Shown one piece after another: positions 34,756 to 47,414 of a stretch of 64,000 nucleotides of DNA. This stretch comes from Phytopythium helicoides (taxonomy: Eukaryota; Oomycota; Peronosporomycetes; Pythiales; Pythiaceae): the NCBI GenBank assembly GCA_024867545.1, contig JANFNE010000011.1:806001-870000 (forward strand), in the 5' to 3' direction. Within the stretch, counting starts at the first letter, position 1. Every line of letters starts with the position of its first letter. Made by a program: the position numbers and the translations under genes. Below the pieces are notes generated by a model. It was not told where the DNA came from, made no database searches, and saw nothing but the letters and a program-made list of their open reading frames with translations.

Positions 34756-35629
34756 CATCTTTTCATGTTATCACCTTTTTCACACACACACACACACACA
34801 CTCCCTTCCTTCCTTCTTTTCACACACTTCGTGTGTCACACACACACACAACACATCACTTCACTCCGACACATTCACATATACATACACTTTCACTTCC
34901 TTTCCTCTCCGACACATTCACACACATTTCTACCATACCATTGTGTCCTCACATCGACTCGACCACCCGACCTCGCACTCGTTTGCATTTGCATTATTCT
35001 TGTTACTTTCACGCTCTTTCCTACTCAAACCAACACTCTATCTTTCTATCTTTCTATCAATCACTTTGTTTTCCAGTACAAGAAACGGACAAGCGAGTCG
35101 CCATCAACCGAGTTCAACCTAACGTCATGATGACTGTTTCTTTCGCCTGCAACTCATCGATACATTGTCATTCGTAGTGTGCGAACTTGCTGCTCGTTCC
35201 ATGCGTCATGCACACGAAGAGAAACTGGAAGAAGAAAGAAAGAACACAAAACAAATCGACACAGAACAATGGACGTGATCAGGCAACTTGAATGTGTTTT
35301 TGGAGAGTGTTGGTCAGTTACGAATGTTGTGTGAAAAGTGAGGTATTTGTCAAGTGTGTGTTTGTGTTTGCATGTTTGTATGTTTGTATGTTTGTATGTT
35401 TGTGTGAGTGTTGATCATGTGGTCGGTTGTGCGTTGAAAGTTGGTGTAATGTGATATGATAATGTGTTGTTGTTGTTGTTGTTGTTGTTGAGTTTCGTGT
35501 TTTGTGTTTTGTGTTTTGTGTTTTGTGGTATGTGTTGTTGGTGTGTGTAGTGAGTTGGTTGTTTGATGAGGGTGTGGTGTTGCGAATTGAGGGTGTGTTG
35601 GTTGTGGTGTGTGTTGTGGAATGGTGTGA

Positions 35630-35710
35630 GACAGCTTGGCCGAGTGGTTAAGGCGATAGCCTGCTAAGTTATTGGGGAAACCCGCGTGAGTTCGAATCTC
35701 ACAGCTGTCG
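35630..35710 (+). tRNA. tRNA-Ser(GCU), unit 20
   Basis: Intact copy. Confidence 0.96.
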
Positions 35711-35985
35711 ATTCTTTTCTTTCTTTCTTGGTTCTTTCCCACCATTCTCCTTTCTCATTTCCCATCCCATCCCATCCCATCCGACCTCGAGACTCGAGAC
35801 TCGAGCGTCATCCATGCCATCTGCTGGGGTTGATGGATCTCCGTTTTTGTTTTTGTTTTTGTTTTTTGTTTTTTGTTCTCCTCTTGTCCATTTCCCACTT
35901 GTCGTTGCGAGACAGCAAAGTCGAAAGTGGTTTTGGACATGGCGTCCAAAGACGAGTATTTATAGGTGTGACGGATGGGGTGAAA

Positions 35986-36013
35986 GTAGGAACCACTTCG
36001 GTGGTCATCCGTA

Positions 36014-36044
<31 letters not shown>

Positions 36045-36094
36045 GGCCCCTGCGCAAGGATGACACGCATAAATCGAGAAGTATCGCACTTTTT
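35986..36094 (+). ncRNA. U6: U6 snRNA, unit 20
   Basis: Intact copy. Confidence 0.95.
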
Positions 36095-36229
36095 ATGGAG
36101 TCGTCGTGTAAACATGTGAATGCAATCCAACCATAGCGAGTTGGCTTGATTTGGTGGCGTGATGGTATTTGGAAAAGGAGGTGCGTGGATAAGGAGAGTT
36201 GTGCGCGCGCGGAAAAAGATTGAAAAGGC

Positions 36230-36301
36230 TGAGGGAAGAGGGGATCGAACCCCCGACCGCTGGGACTGGAATCCAGCGCTCTACCACTGAGCTATTCCCC
36301 C
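36230..36301 (-). tRNA. tRNA-Trp(CCA), unit 20
   Basis: Intact copy. Confidence 0.95.
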
Positions 36302-36565
36302 ATTGCATATCATTCACACCACACAAACACACCAAACCATCGAGCTACCATTCCAACACACACACACACGCACACACACACAACACCAACGCAAAACTAC
36401 CGGACTCGACCAGGTCGGTGGGACCCGATGATCGAATGACGAAATGATGAGTGTGTGTGGTATGTGTGTGTTTGTGGTCGTGTTTGTGTTTGTGGTTGTT
36501 GTTTGTGTTTGTGTTTGTTTGTGTGTGGTGTGTAGTATGTATTGTTTGTGTGTGTTAGTCCGTAA

Positions 36566-36637
36566 GCCCCTATAGCTCAGTGGTAGAGCACTCGCTTCGT
36601 AAGCGAAAGGTCGGTGGTTCGATCCCGCCTGGGGGCT
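36566..36637 (+). tRNA. tRNA-Thr(CGU), unit 20
   Basis: Intact copy. Confidence 0.95.
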
Positions 36638-37505
36638 CATCTTTTCATGTTATCACCTTTTTCACACACACACACACACACTCCCTTCCTTCCTTCTTTT
36701 CACACACTTCGTGTGTCACACACACACACAACACATCACTTCACTCCGACACATTCACATATACATACACTTTCACTTCCTTTCCTCTCCGACACATTCA
36801 CACACATTTCTACCATACCATTGTGTCCTCACATCGACTCGACCACCCGACCTCGCACTCGTTTGCATTTGCATTATTCTTGTTACTTTCACGCTCTTCC
36901 CTACTCAAACCAACACTCTTTCTTTCTATCAATCACTTTGTTTTCCAGTACAAGAAACGAGAAACGGACAAGCGAGTCGCCATCAACCGAGTTCAACCTA
37001 ACGTCATGATGACTGTTTCTTTCGCCTGCAACTCATCGATACATTGTCATTCGTAGTGTGCGAACTTGCTGCTCGTTCCATGCGTCATGCACACGAAGAG
37101 AAACTGGAAGAAGAAAGAAAGAACACAAAACAAATCGACACAGAACAATGAACGTGATCAGGCAACTTGAATGTGTTTTTGGCGAGTGTTGGTCAGTTAC
37201 GAATGTTGTGTGAAAAGTGAGGTATTCGTCAAGTGTGTGTTTGTGTTTGCATGTTTGTATGTTTGTATGTTTGTATGTTTGTGTGAGTGTTGATCATGTG
37301 GTCGGTTGTGCGTTGAAAGTTGGTGTAATGTGATATGATAATGTGTTGTTGTTGTTGTTGTTGTTGAGTTTCGTGTTTTGTGTTTTGTGTTTTGTGTTTT
37401 GTGGTATGTGTTGTTGGTGTGTGTTGTGAGTTGGTTGTTTGATGAGGGTGTGGTGTTGCGAATTGAGGGTGTGTTGGTTGTGGTGTGTGTTATGGAATGG
37501 TGTGA

Positions 37506-37586
37506 GACAGCTTGGCCGAGTGGTTAAGGCGATAGCCTGCTAAGTTATTGGGGAAACCCGCGTGAGTTCGAATCTCACAGCTGTCG
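37506..37586 (+). tRNA. tRNA-Ser(GCU), unit 21
   Basis: Intact copy; first of the second higher-order copy. Confidence 0.96.
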
Positions 37587-37861
37587 ATTCTTTTCTTTCT
37601 TTCTTGGTTCTTTCCCACCATTCTCCTTTCTCATTTCCCATCCCATCCCATCCCATCCGACCTCGAGACTCGAGACTCGAGCGTCATCCATGCCATCTGC
37701 TGGGGTTGATGGATCTCCGTTTTTGTTTTTGTTTTTGTTTTTTGTTTTTCGTTCTCCTCTTGTCCATTTCCCACTTGTCGTTGCGAGACAGCAAAGTCGA
37801 AAGTGGTTTTGGACATGGCGTCCAAAGACGAGTATTTATAGGTGTGGCGGATGGGGTGAAA

Positions 37862-37889
37862 GTAGGAACCACTTCGGTGGTCATCCGTA

Positions 37890-37920
<31 letters not shown>

Positions 37921-37970
37921 GGCCCCTGCGCAAGGATGACACGCATAAATCGAGAAGTATCGCACTTTTT
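37862..37970 (+). ncRNA. U6: U6 snRNA, unit 21
   Basis: Intact copy. Confidence 0.95.
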
Positions 37971-38105
37971 ATGGAGTCGTCGTGCAAACATGTGAATGCA
38001 ATCCAACCATAGCGAGTTGGCTTGATTTGGTGGCGTGATGGTATTTGGAAAAGGAGGTGCGTGGATAAGGAGAGTTGTGCGCGCGCGGAAAAAGATTGAA
38101 AAGGC

Positions 38106-38177
38106 TGAGGGAAGAGGGGATCGAACCCCCGACCGCTGGGACTGGAATCCAGCGCTCTACCACTGAGCTATTCCCCC
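38106..38177 (-). tRNA. tRNA-Trp(CCA), unit 21
   Basis: Intact copy. Confidence 0.95.
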
Positions 38178-38441
38178 ATTGCATATCATTCACACCACAC
38201 AAACACACCAAACCATCGAGCTACCATTCCAACACACACACACACGCACACACACACAACACCAACGCAAAACTACCGGACTCGACCAGGTCGGTGGGAC
38301 CCGATGATCGAATGACGAAATGATGAGTGTGTGTGGTATGTGTGTGTTTGTGGTCGTGTTTGTGTTTGTGGTTGTTGTTTGTGTTTGTGTTTGTTTGTGT
38401 GTGGTGTGTAGTATGTATTGTTTGTGTGTGTTAGTCCGTAA

Positions 38442-38513
38442 GCCCCTATAGCTCAGTGGTAGAGCACTCGCTTCGTAAGCGAAAGGTCGGTGGTTCGATC
38501 CCGCCTGGGGGCT
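38442..38513 (+). tRNA. tRNA-Thr(CGU), unit 21
   Basis: Intact copy. Confidence 0.95.
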
Positions 38514-39389
38514 CATCTTTTCATGTTATCACCTTTTTCACACACACACACACACACACACTCCCTTCCTTCCTTCTTTTCACACACTTCGTGTGTCACA
38601 CACACACACAACACATCACTTCACTCCGACACATTCACATATACATACACTTTCACTTCCTTTCCTCTCCGACACATTCACACACATTTCTACCATACCA
38701 TTGTGTCCTCACATCGACTCGACCACCCGACCTCGCACTCGTTTGCATTTGCATTATTCTTGTTACTTTCACGCTCTTTCCTACTCAAACCAACACTCTA
38801 TCTTTCTATCTTTCTATCAATCACTTTGTTTTCCAGTACAAGAAACGGACAAGCGAGTCGCCATCAACCGAGTTCAACCTAACGTCATGATGACTGTTTC
38901 TTTCGCCTGCAACTCATCGATACATTGTCATTCGTAGTGTGCGAACTTGCTGCTCGTTCCATGCGTCATGCACACGAAGAGAAACTGGAAGAAGAAAGAA
39001 AGAACACAAAACAAATCGACACAGAACAATGGACGTGATCAGGCAACTTGAATGTGTTTTTGGCGAGTGTTGGTCAGTTACGAATGTTGTGTGAAAAGTG
39101 AGGTATTTGTCAAGTGTGTGTTTGTGTTTGCATGTTTGTATGTTTGTATGTTTGTATGTTTGTGTGAGTGTTGATCATGTGGTCGGTTGTGCGTTGAAAG
39201 TTGGTGTAATGTGATATGATAATGTGTTGTTGTTGTTGTTGTTGTTGTTGATTTCTGCGTGTTGTGTTTTGTGTTTTGTGTTTTGTGGTATGTGTTGTTG
39301 GTGTGTGTTGTGAGTTGGTTGTTTGATGAGGGTGTGGTGTTGCGAATTGAGGGTGTGCTGGTTGTGGTGTGTGTTATGGAATGGTGTGA

Positions 39390-39470
39390 GACAGCTTGGC
39401 CGAGTGGTTAAGGCGATAGCCTGCTAAGTTATTGGGGAAACCCGCGTGAGTTCGAATCTCACAGCTGTCG
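39390..39470 (+). tRNA. tRNA-Ser(GCU), unit 22
   Basis: Intact copy. Confidence 0.96.
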
Positions 39471-39745
39471 ATTCTTTTCTTTCTTTCTTGGTTCTTTCCC
39501 ACCATTCTCCTTTCTCATTTCCCATCCCATCCCATCCCATCCGACCTCGAGACTCGAGACTCGAGCGCCATCCATGCCATCTGCTGGGGTTGATGGATCT
39601 CCGTTTTTGTTTTTGTTTTTGTTTTTTGTTTTTTGTTCTCCTCTTGTCCATTTCCCACTTGTCGTTGCGAGACAGCAAAGTCGAAAGTGGTTTTGGACTT
39701 GGCGTCCAAAGACGAGTATTTATAGGTGTGACGGATGCGGTGAAA

Positions 39746-39773
39746 GTAGGAACCACTTCGGTGGTCATCCGTA

Positions 39774-39804
<31 letters not shown>

Positions 39805-39854
39805 GACCCCTGCGCAAGGATGACACGCATAAATCGAGAAGTATCGCACTTTTT
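39746..39854 (+). ncRNA. U6: U6 snRNA, unit 22, G-to-A variant
   Basis: Carries the same substitution as unit 19 (GCATGACCCC, A at 39,806) together with the same TTGGC centre in the upstream inverted repeat. Confidence 0.9.
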
Positions 39855-39989
39855 ATGGAGTCGTCGTGCAAACATGTGAATGCAATCCAACCATAGCGAG
39901 TTGGCTTGATTTGGTGACGTGATGGTATTTGGAAAAGGAGGTGCGTGGATAAGGAGAGTTGTGCGCGCGCGGAAAAAGATTGAAAAGGC

Positions 39990-40061
39990 TGAGGGAAGAG
40001 GGGATCGAACCCCCGACCGCTGGGACTGGAATCCAGCGCTCTACCACTGAGCTATTCCCCC
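39990..40061 (-). tRNA. tRNA-Trp(CCA), unit 22
   Basis: Intact copy. Confidence 0.95.
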
Positions 40062-40325
40062 ATTGCATATCATTCACACCACACAAACACACCAAACCAT
40101 CGAGCTACCATTCCAACACACACACACACGCACACACACACAACACCAACGCAAAACTACCGGACTCGACCAGGTCGGTGGGACCCGATGATCGAATGAC
40201 GAAATGATGAGTGTGTGTGGTATGTGTGTGTTTGTGGTCGTGTTTGTGTTTGTGGTTGTTGTTTGTGTTTGTGTTTGTTTGTGTGTGGTGTGTAGTATGT
40301 ATTGTTTGTGTGTGTTAGTCCGTAA

Positions 40326-40397
40326 GCCCCTATAGCTCAGTGGTAGAGCACTCGCTTCGTAAGCGAAAGGTCGGTGGTTCGATCCCGCCTGGGGGCT
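40326..40397 (+). tRNA. tRNA-Thr(CGU), unit 22
   Basis: Intact copy. Confidence 0.95.
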
Positions 40398-41260
40398 CAT
40401 CTTTTCATGTTATCACCTTTTTCACACACACACACACACACACTCCCTTCCTTCCTTCTTTTCACACACTTCGTGTGTCACACACACACACAACACATCA
40501 CTTCACTCCGACACATTCACATATACATACACTTTCACTTCCTTTCCTCTCCGACACATTCACACACATTTCTACCATACCATTGTGTCCTCACATCGAC
40601 TCGACCACCCGACCTCGCACTCGTTTGCATTTGCATTATTCTTGTTACTTTCACGCTCTTTCCTACTCAAACCAACACTCTATCTTTCTATCTTTCTATC
40701 AATCACTTTGTTTTCCAGTACAAGAAACGGACAAGCGAGTCGCCATCAACCGAGTTCAACCTAACGTCATGATGACTGTTTCTTTCGCCTGCAACTCATC
40801 GATACATTGTCATTCGTAGTGTGCGAACTTGCTGCTCGTTCCATGCGTCATGCACACGAAGAGAAACTGGAAGAAGAAAGAAAGAACACAAAACAAATCG
40901 ACACAGAACAATGGACGTGATCAGGCAACTTGAATGTGTTTTTGGCGAGTGTTGGTCAGTTACGAATGTTGTGTGAAAAGTGAGGTATTTGTCAAGTGTG
41001 TGTTTGTGTTTGCATGTTTGTATGTTTGTATGTTTGTGTGAGTGTTGATCATGTGGTCGGTTGTGCGTTGAAAGTTGGTGTAATGTGATATGATAATGTG
41101 TTGTTGTTGTTGTTGTTGTTGATTTCTGCGTGTTGTGTTTTGTGTTTTGTGTTTTGTGGTATGTGTTGTTGGTGTGTGTTGTGTGTTGGTTGTTTGATGA
41201 GGGTGTGGTGTTGCGAATTGAGGGTGTGTTGATTGTGGTGTGTGTTATGGAATGGTGTGA

Positions 41261-41341
41261 GACAGCTTGGCCGAGTGGTTAAGGCGATAGCCTGCTAAGT
41301 TATTGGGGAAACCCGCGTGAGTTCGAATCTCACAGCTGTCG
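41261..41341 (+). tRNA. tRNA-Ser(GCU), unit 23
   Basis: Intact copy. Confidence 0.96.
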
Positions 41342-41616
41342 ATTCTTTTCTTTCTTTCTTGGTTCTTTCCCACCATTCTCCTTTCTCATTTCCCATCCCA
41401 TCCCATCCCATCCGACCTCGAGACTCGAGACTCGAGCGTCATCCATGCCATCTGCTGGGGTTGATGGATCTCCGTTTTTGTTTTTGTTTTTGTTTTTTGT
41501 TTTTTGTTCTCCTCTTGTCCATTTCCCACTTGTCGTTGCGAGACAGCAAAGTCGAAAGTGGTTTTGGACATGGCGTCCAAAGACGAGTATTTATAGGTGT
41601 GACGGATGGGGTGAAA

Positions 41617-41644
41617 GTAGGAACCACTTCGGTGGTCATCCGTA

Positions 41645-41675
<31 letters not shown>

Positions 41676-41725
41676 GGCCCCTGCGCAAGGATGACACGCA
41701 TAAATCGAGAAGTATCGCACTTTTT
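41617..41725 (+). ncRNA. U6: U6 snRNA, unit 23
   Basis: Intact copy. Confidence 0.95.
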
Positions 41726-41860
41726 ATGGAGTCGTCGTGTAAACATGTGAATGCAATCCAACCATAGCGAGTTGGCTTGATTTGGTGGCGTGATGGTATT
41801 TGGAAAAGGAGGTGCGTGGATAAGGAGAGTTGTGCGCGCGCGGAAAAAGATTGAAAAGGC

Positions 41861-41932
41861 TGAGGGAAGAGGGGATCGAACCCCCGACCGCTGGGACTGG
41901 AATCCAGCGCTCTACCACTGAGCTATTCCCCC
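41861..41932 (-). tRNA. tRNA-Trp(CCA), unit 23
   Basis: Intact copy. Confidence 0.95.
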
Positions 41933-42196
41933 ATTGCATATCATTCACACCACACAAACACACCAAACCATCGAGCTACCATTCCAACACACACACACAC
42001 GCACACACACACAACACCAACGCAAAACTACCGGACTCGACCAGGTCGGTGGGACCCGATGATCGAATGACGAAATGATGAGTGTGTGTGGTATGTGTGT
42101 GTTTGTGGTCGTGTTTGTGTTTGTGGTTGTTGTTTGTGTTTGTGTTTGTTTGTGTGTGGTGTGTAGTATGTATTGTTTGTGTGTGTTAGTCCGTAA

Positions 42197-42268
42197 GCCC
42201 CTATAGCTCAGTGGTAGAGCACTCGCTTCGTAAGCGAAAGGTCGGTGGTTCGATCCCGCCTGGGGGCT
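42197..42268 (+). tRNA. tRNA-Thr(CGU), unit 23
   Basis: Intact copy. Confidence 0.95.
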
Positions 42269-43154
42269 CATCTTTTCATGTTATCACCTTTTTCACACAC
42301 ACACACACACACACTCCCTTCCTTCCTTCTTTTCACACACTTCGTGTGTCACACACACACACAACACATCACTTCACTCCGACACATTCACATATACATA
42401 CACTTTCACTTCCTTTCCTCTCCGACACATTCACACACATTTCTACCATACCATTGTGTCCTCACATCGACTCGACCACCCGACCTCGCACTCGTTTGCA
42501 TTTGCATTATTCTTGTTACTTTCACGCTCTTTCCTACTCAAACCAACACTCTATCTTTCTATCTTTCTATCAATCACTTTGTTTTCCAGTACAAGAAACG
42601 AGAAACGGACAAGCGAGTCGCCATCAACCGAGTTCAACCTAACGTCATGATGACTGTTTCTTTCGCCTGCAACTCATCGATACATTGTCATTCGTAGTGT
42701 GCGAACTTGCTGCTCGTTCCATGCGTCATGCACACGAAGAGAAACTGGAAGAAGAAAGAAAGAACACAAAACAAATCGACACAGAACAATGGACGTGATC
42801 AGGCAACTTGAATGTGTTTTTGGCGAGTGTTGGTCAGTTACGAATGTTGTATGTGTAAAGTGAGGTATTTGTCAAGTGTGTGTTTGTGTTTGCATGTTTG
42901 TATGTTTGTATGTTTGTATGTTTGTGTGAGTGTTGATCATGTGGTCGGTTGTGCGTTGAAAGTTGGTGTAATGTGATATGATAATGTGTTGTTGTTGTTG
43001 TTGTTGTTGTTGTTGAGTTTCGTGTTTTGTGTTTTGTGTTTTGTGTTTTGTGGTATGTGTTGTTGGTGTGTGTAGTGAGTTGGTTGTTTGATGAGGGTGT
43101 GGTGTTGCGAATTGAGGGTGTGTTGATTGTGGTGTGTGTTATGGAATGGTGTGA

Positions 43155-43235
43155 GACAGCTTGGCCGAGTGGTTAAGGCGATAGCCTGCTAAGTTATTGG
43201 GGAAACCCGCGTGAGTTCGAATCTCACAGCTGTCG
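43155..43235 (+). tRNA. tRNA-Ser(GCU), unit 24
   Basis: Intact copy. Confidence 0.96.
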
Positions 43236-43510
43236 ATTCTTTTCTTTCTTTCTTGGTTCTTTCCCACCATTCTCCTTTCTCATTTCCCATCCCATCCCAT
43301 CCCATCCGACCTCGAGACTCGAGACTCGAGCGTCATCCATGCCATCTGCTGGGGTTGATGGATCTCCGTTTTTGTTTTTGTTTTTGTTTTTTGTTTTTTG
43401 TTCTCCTCTTGTCCATTTCCCACTTGTCGTTGCGAGACAGCAAAGTCGAAAGTGGTTTTGGACATGGCGTCCAAAGACGAGTATTTATAGGTGTGACGGA
43501 TGGGGTGAAA

Positions 43511-43538
43511 GTAGGAACCACTTCGGTGGTCATCCGTA

Positions 43539-43569
<31 letters not shown>

Positions 43570-43619
43570 GGCCCCTGCGCAAGGATGACACGCATAAATC
43601 GAGAAGTATCGCACTTTTT
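43511..43619 (+). ncRNA. U6: U6 snRNA, unit 24
   Basis: Intact copy. Confidence 0.95.
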
Positions 43620-43754
43620 ATGGAGTCGTCGTGTAAACATGTGAATGCAATCCAACCATAGCGAGTTGGCTTGATTTGGTGGCGTGATGGTATTTGGAAA
43701 AGGAGGTGCGTGGATAAGGAGAGTTGTGCGCGCGCGGAAAAAGATTGAAAAGGC

Positions 43755-43826
43755 TGAGGGAAGAGGGGATCGAACCCCCGACCGCTGGGACTGGAATCCA
43801 GCGCTCTACCACTGAGCTATTCCCCC
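43755..43826 (-). tRNA. tRNA-Trp(CCA), unit 24
   Basis: Intact copy. Confidence 0.95.
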
Positions 43827-44090
43827 ATTGCATATCATTCACACCACACAAACACACCAAACCATCGAGCTACCATTCCAACACACACACACACGCACAC
43901 ACACACAACACCAACGCAAAACTACCGGACTCGACCAGGTCGGTGGGACCCGATGATCGAATGACGAAATGATGAGTGTGTGTGGTATGTGTGTGTTTGT
44001 GGTCGTGTTTGTGTTTGTGGTTGTTGTTTGTGTTTGTGTTTGTTTGTGTGTGGTGTGTAGTATGTATTGTTTGTGTGTGTTAGTCCGTAA

Positions 44091-44162
44091 GCCCCTATAG
44101 CTCAGTGGTAGAGCACTCGCTTCGTAAGCGAAAGGTCGGTGGTTCGATCCCGCCTGGGGGCT
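44091..44162 (+). tRNA. tRNA-Thr(CGU), unit 24
   Basis: Intact copy. Confidence 0.95.
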
Positions 44163-45048
44163 CATCTTTTCATGTTATCACCTTTTTCACACACACACAC
44201 ACACACACACTCCCTTCCTTCCTTCTTTTCACACACTTCGTGTGTCACACACACACACAACACATCACTTCACTCCGACACATTCACATATACATACACT
44301 TTCACTTCCTTTCCTCTCCGACACATTCACACACATTTCTACCATACCATTGTGTCCTCACATCGACTCGACCACCCGACCTCGCACTCGTTTGCATTTG
44401 CATTATTCTTGTTACTTTCACGCTCTTTCCTACTCAAACCAACACTCTATCTTTCTATCTTTCTATCAATCACTTTGTTTTCCAGTACAAGAAACGAGAA
44501 ACGGACAAGCGAGTCGCCATCAACCGAGTTCAACGTAACGTCATGACGACTGTTCCTTTCGCCTGCAACTCATCGATACATTGTCATTCGTAGTGTGCGA
44601 ACTTGCTGCTCGTTCCATGCGTCATGCACACGAAGAGAAACTGGAAGAAGAAAGAAAGAACACAAAACAAATCGACACAGAACAATGGACGTGATCAGGC
44701 AACTTGAATGTGTTTTTGGCGAGTGTTGGTCAGTTACGAATGTTGTGTGAAAAGTGAGGTATTTGTCAAGTGTGTGTTTGTGTTTGCATGTTTGTATGTT
44801 TGTATGTTTGTATGTTTATGTGAGTGTTGATCATGTGGTCGGTTGTGCGTTGAAAGTTGGTGTAATGTGATATGATAATGTGTTGTTGTTGTTGTTGTTG
44901 TTGTTGTTGATTTCTGCGTGTTGTGTTTTGTGTTTTGTGTTTTGTGGTATGTGTTGTTGGTGTGTGTTGTGAGTTGGTTGTTTGATGAGGGTGTGGTGTT
45001 GCGAATTGAGGGTGTGTTGATTGTGGTGTGTGTTATGGAATGGTGTGA

Positions 45049-45129
45049 GACAGCTTGGCCGAGTGGTTAAGGCGATAGCCTGCTAAGTTATTGGGGAAAC
45101 CCGCGTGAGTTCGAATCTCACAGCTGTCG
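45049..45129 (+). tRNA. tRNA-Ser(GCU), unit 25
   Basis: Intact copy. Confidence 0.96.
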
Positions 45130-45404
45130 ATTCTTTTCTTTCTTTCTTGGTTCTTTCCCACCATTCTCCTTTCTCATTTCCCATCCCATCCCATCCCATC
45201 CGACCTCGAGACTCGAGACTCGAGCGTCATCCATGCCATCTGCTGGGGTTGATGGATCTCCGTTTTTGTTTTTGTTTTTGTTTTTTGTTTTTTGTTCTCC
45301 TCTTGTCCATTTCCCACTTGTCGTTGCGAGACAGCAAAGTCGAAAGTGGTTTTGGACATGGCGTCCAAAGACGAGTATTTATAGGTGTGACGGATGGGGT
45401 GAAA

Positions 45405-45432
45405 GTAGGAACCACTTCGGTGGTCATCCGTA

Positions 45433-45463
<31 letters not shown>

Positions 45464-45513
45464 GGCCCCTGCGCAAGGATGACACGCATAAATCGAGAAG
45501 TATCGCACTTTTT
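45405..45513 (+). ncRNA. U6: U6 snRNA, unit 25
   Basis: Intact copy. Confidence 0.95.
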
Positions 45514-45648
45514 ATGGAGTCGTCGTGTAAACATGTGAATGCAATCCAACCATAGCGAGTTGGCTTGATTTGGTGGCGTGATGGTATTTGGAAAAGGAGG
45601 TGCGTGGATAAGGAGAGTTGTGCGCGCGCGGAAAAAGATTGAAAAGGC

Positions 45649-45720
45649 TGAGGGAAGAGGGGATCGAACCCCCGACCGCTGGGACTGGAATCCAGCGCTC
45701 TACCACTGAGCTATTCCCCC
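45649..45720 (-). tRNA. tRNA-Trp(CCA), unit 25
   Basis: Intact copy; last tRNA-Trp of the array. Confidence 0.95.
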
Positions 45721-45984
45721 ATTGCATATCATTCACACCACACAAACACACCAAACCATCGAGCTACCATTCCAACACACACACACACGCACACACACAC
45801 AACACCAACGCAAAACTACCGGACTCGACCAGGTCGGTGGGACCCGATGATCGAATGACGAAATGATGAGTGTGTGTGGTATGTGTGTGTTTGTGGTCGT
45901 GTTTGTGTTTGTGGTTGTTGTTTGTGTTTGTGTTTGTTTGTGTGTGGTGTGTAGTATGTATTGTTTGTGTGTGTTAGTCCGTAA

Positions 45985-46056
45985 GCCCCTATAGCTCAGT
46001 GGTAGAGCACTCGCTTCGTAAGCGAAAGGTCGGTGGTTCGATCCCGCCTGGGGGCT
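45985..46056 (+). tRNA. tRNA-Thr(CGU), unit 25
   Basis: Intact copy; last tRNA-Thr of the array. Confidence 0.95.
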
Positions 46057-46941
46057 CATCTTTTCATGTTATCACCTTTTTCACACACACACACACACAC
46101 ACACACTCCCTTCCTTCCTTCTTTTCACACACTTCGTGTGTCACACACACACACAACACATCACTTCACTCCGACACATTCACATATACATACACTTTCA
46201 CTTCCTTTCCTCTCCGACACATTCACACACATTTCTACCATACCATTGTGTCCTCACATCGACTCGACCACCCGACCTCGCACTCGTTTGCATTTGCATT
46301 ATTCTTGTTACTTTCACGCTCTTTCCTACTCAAACCAACACTCTTTCCTTCTATCTTTCTATCAATCACTTTGTTTTCCAGTACAAGAAACGAGAAACGG
46401 ACAAGCGAGTCGCCATCAACCGAGTTCAACGTAACGTCATGACGACTGTTCCTTTCGCCTGCAACTCATCGATACATTGTCATTCGTAGTGTGCGAACTT
46501 GCTGCTCGTTCCATGCTTCATGCACACGAAGAGAAACTGGAAGAAGAAAGAAAGGACACAAAACAAATCGACACAGAGCAATGAACGTGATCAGGCAACT
46601 TGAATGTGTTTTTGGCGAGTGTTGGTCAGTTACGAATGTTGTGTGAAAAGTGAGGTATTTGTCAAGTGTGTGTTTGTGTTTGCATGTTTGTATGTTTGTA
46701 TGTTTGTATGTTTATGTGAGTGTTGATCATGTGGTCGGTTGTGCGTTGAAAGTTGGTGTAATGTGATATGATAATGTGTTGTTGTTGTTGTTGTTGTTGT
46801 TGATTTTTGCGTGTTGTGTTTTGTGTTTTGTGTTTTGTGGTATGTGTTGTTGGTGTGTGTTGTGTGTTGGTTGTTTGATGAGGGTGTGGTGTTGCGAATT
46901 GAGGGTGTGTTGGTTGTGGTGTGTGTTATGGAATGGTGTGA

Positions 46942-47022
46942 GACAGCTTGGCCGAGTGGTTAAGGCGATAGCCTGCTAAGTTATTGGGGAAACCCGCGTG
47001 AGTTCGAATCTCACAGCTGTCG
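46942..47022 (+). tRNA. tRNA-Ser(GCU), unit 26
   Basis: Intact copy in the truncated terminal unit. Confidence 0.96.
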
Positions 47023-47305
47023 ATTCTTTTCTTTCTTTCTTGGTTCTTTCCCACCATTCTCCTTTCTCATTTCCCACCCATCCCATCCCATCCCATCCCA
47101 TCCGACCTCGAGACTCGAGACTCGAGCGTCATCCATGCCATCTGCTGGGGTTGATGGATCTCCGTTTTTGTTTTTGTTTTTGTTTTTGTTTTTTGTTCTC
47201 CTCTTGTCCATTTCCCACTTGTCGTTGCGAGACAGCAAAGTCGAAAGTGGTTTTGGACATGGCGTCCAAAGACGAGTATTTATAGGTGTGACGGATGGGG
47301 TGAAA

Positions 47306-47333
47306 GTAGGAACCACTTCGGTGGTCATCCGTA

Positions 47334-47364
<31 letters not shown>

Positions 47365-47414
47365 GGCCCCTGCGCAAGGATGACACGCATAAATCGAGAA
47401 GTATCGCACTTTTT
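47306..47414 (+). ncRNA. U6: U6 snRNA, unit 26
   Basis: Intact copy with TATA box and upstream inverted repeat kept. It is the last RNA gene before the array ends. Confidence 0.95.

Larger units (their letters stand above)
31862..37505. repeat. Higher-order repeat, first copy (units 18-20)
   Basis: Diagnostic variants in the Ser-to-Thr half run in a fixed order. Unit 18 has TGTGGCGGATGGGG before U6. Unit 19 has GGACTTGGCG, GGATGCGG and the U6 G-to-A change. Unit 20 has TGTGACGGATGGGG and CGTGTAAACATG after U6. The same order returns in units 21-23. Confidence 0.7.
37506..43154. repeat. Higher-order repeat, second copy (units 21-23)
   Basis: Units 21, 22 and 23 repeat the variant pattern of units 18, 19 and 20 at a spacing of about 5.63-5.64 kb. 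Units 24 and 25 then copy the unit-23 type at 1,894 bp spacing. The Thr-to-Ser spacers follow this pattern less strictly, so some later exchange is likely. Confidence 0.65.
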
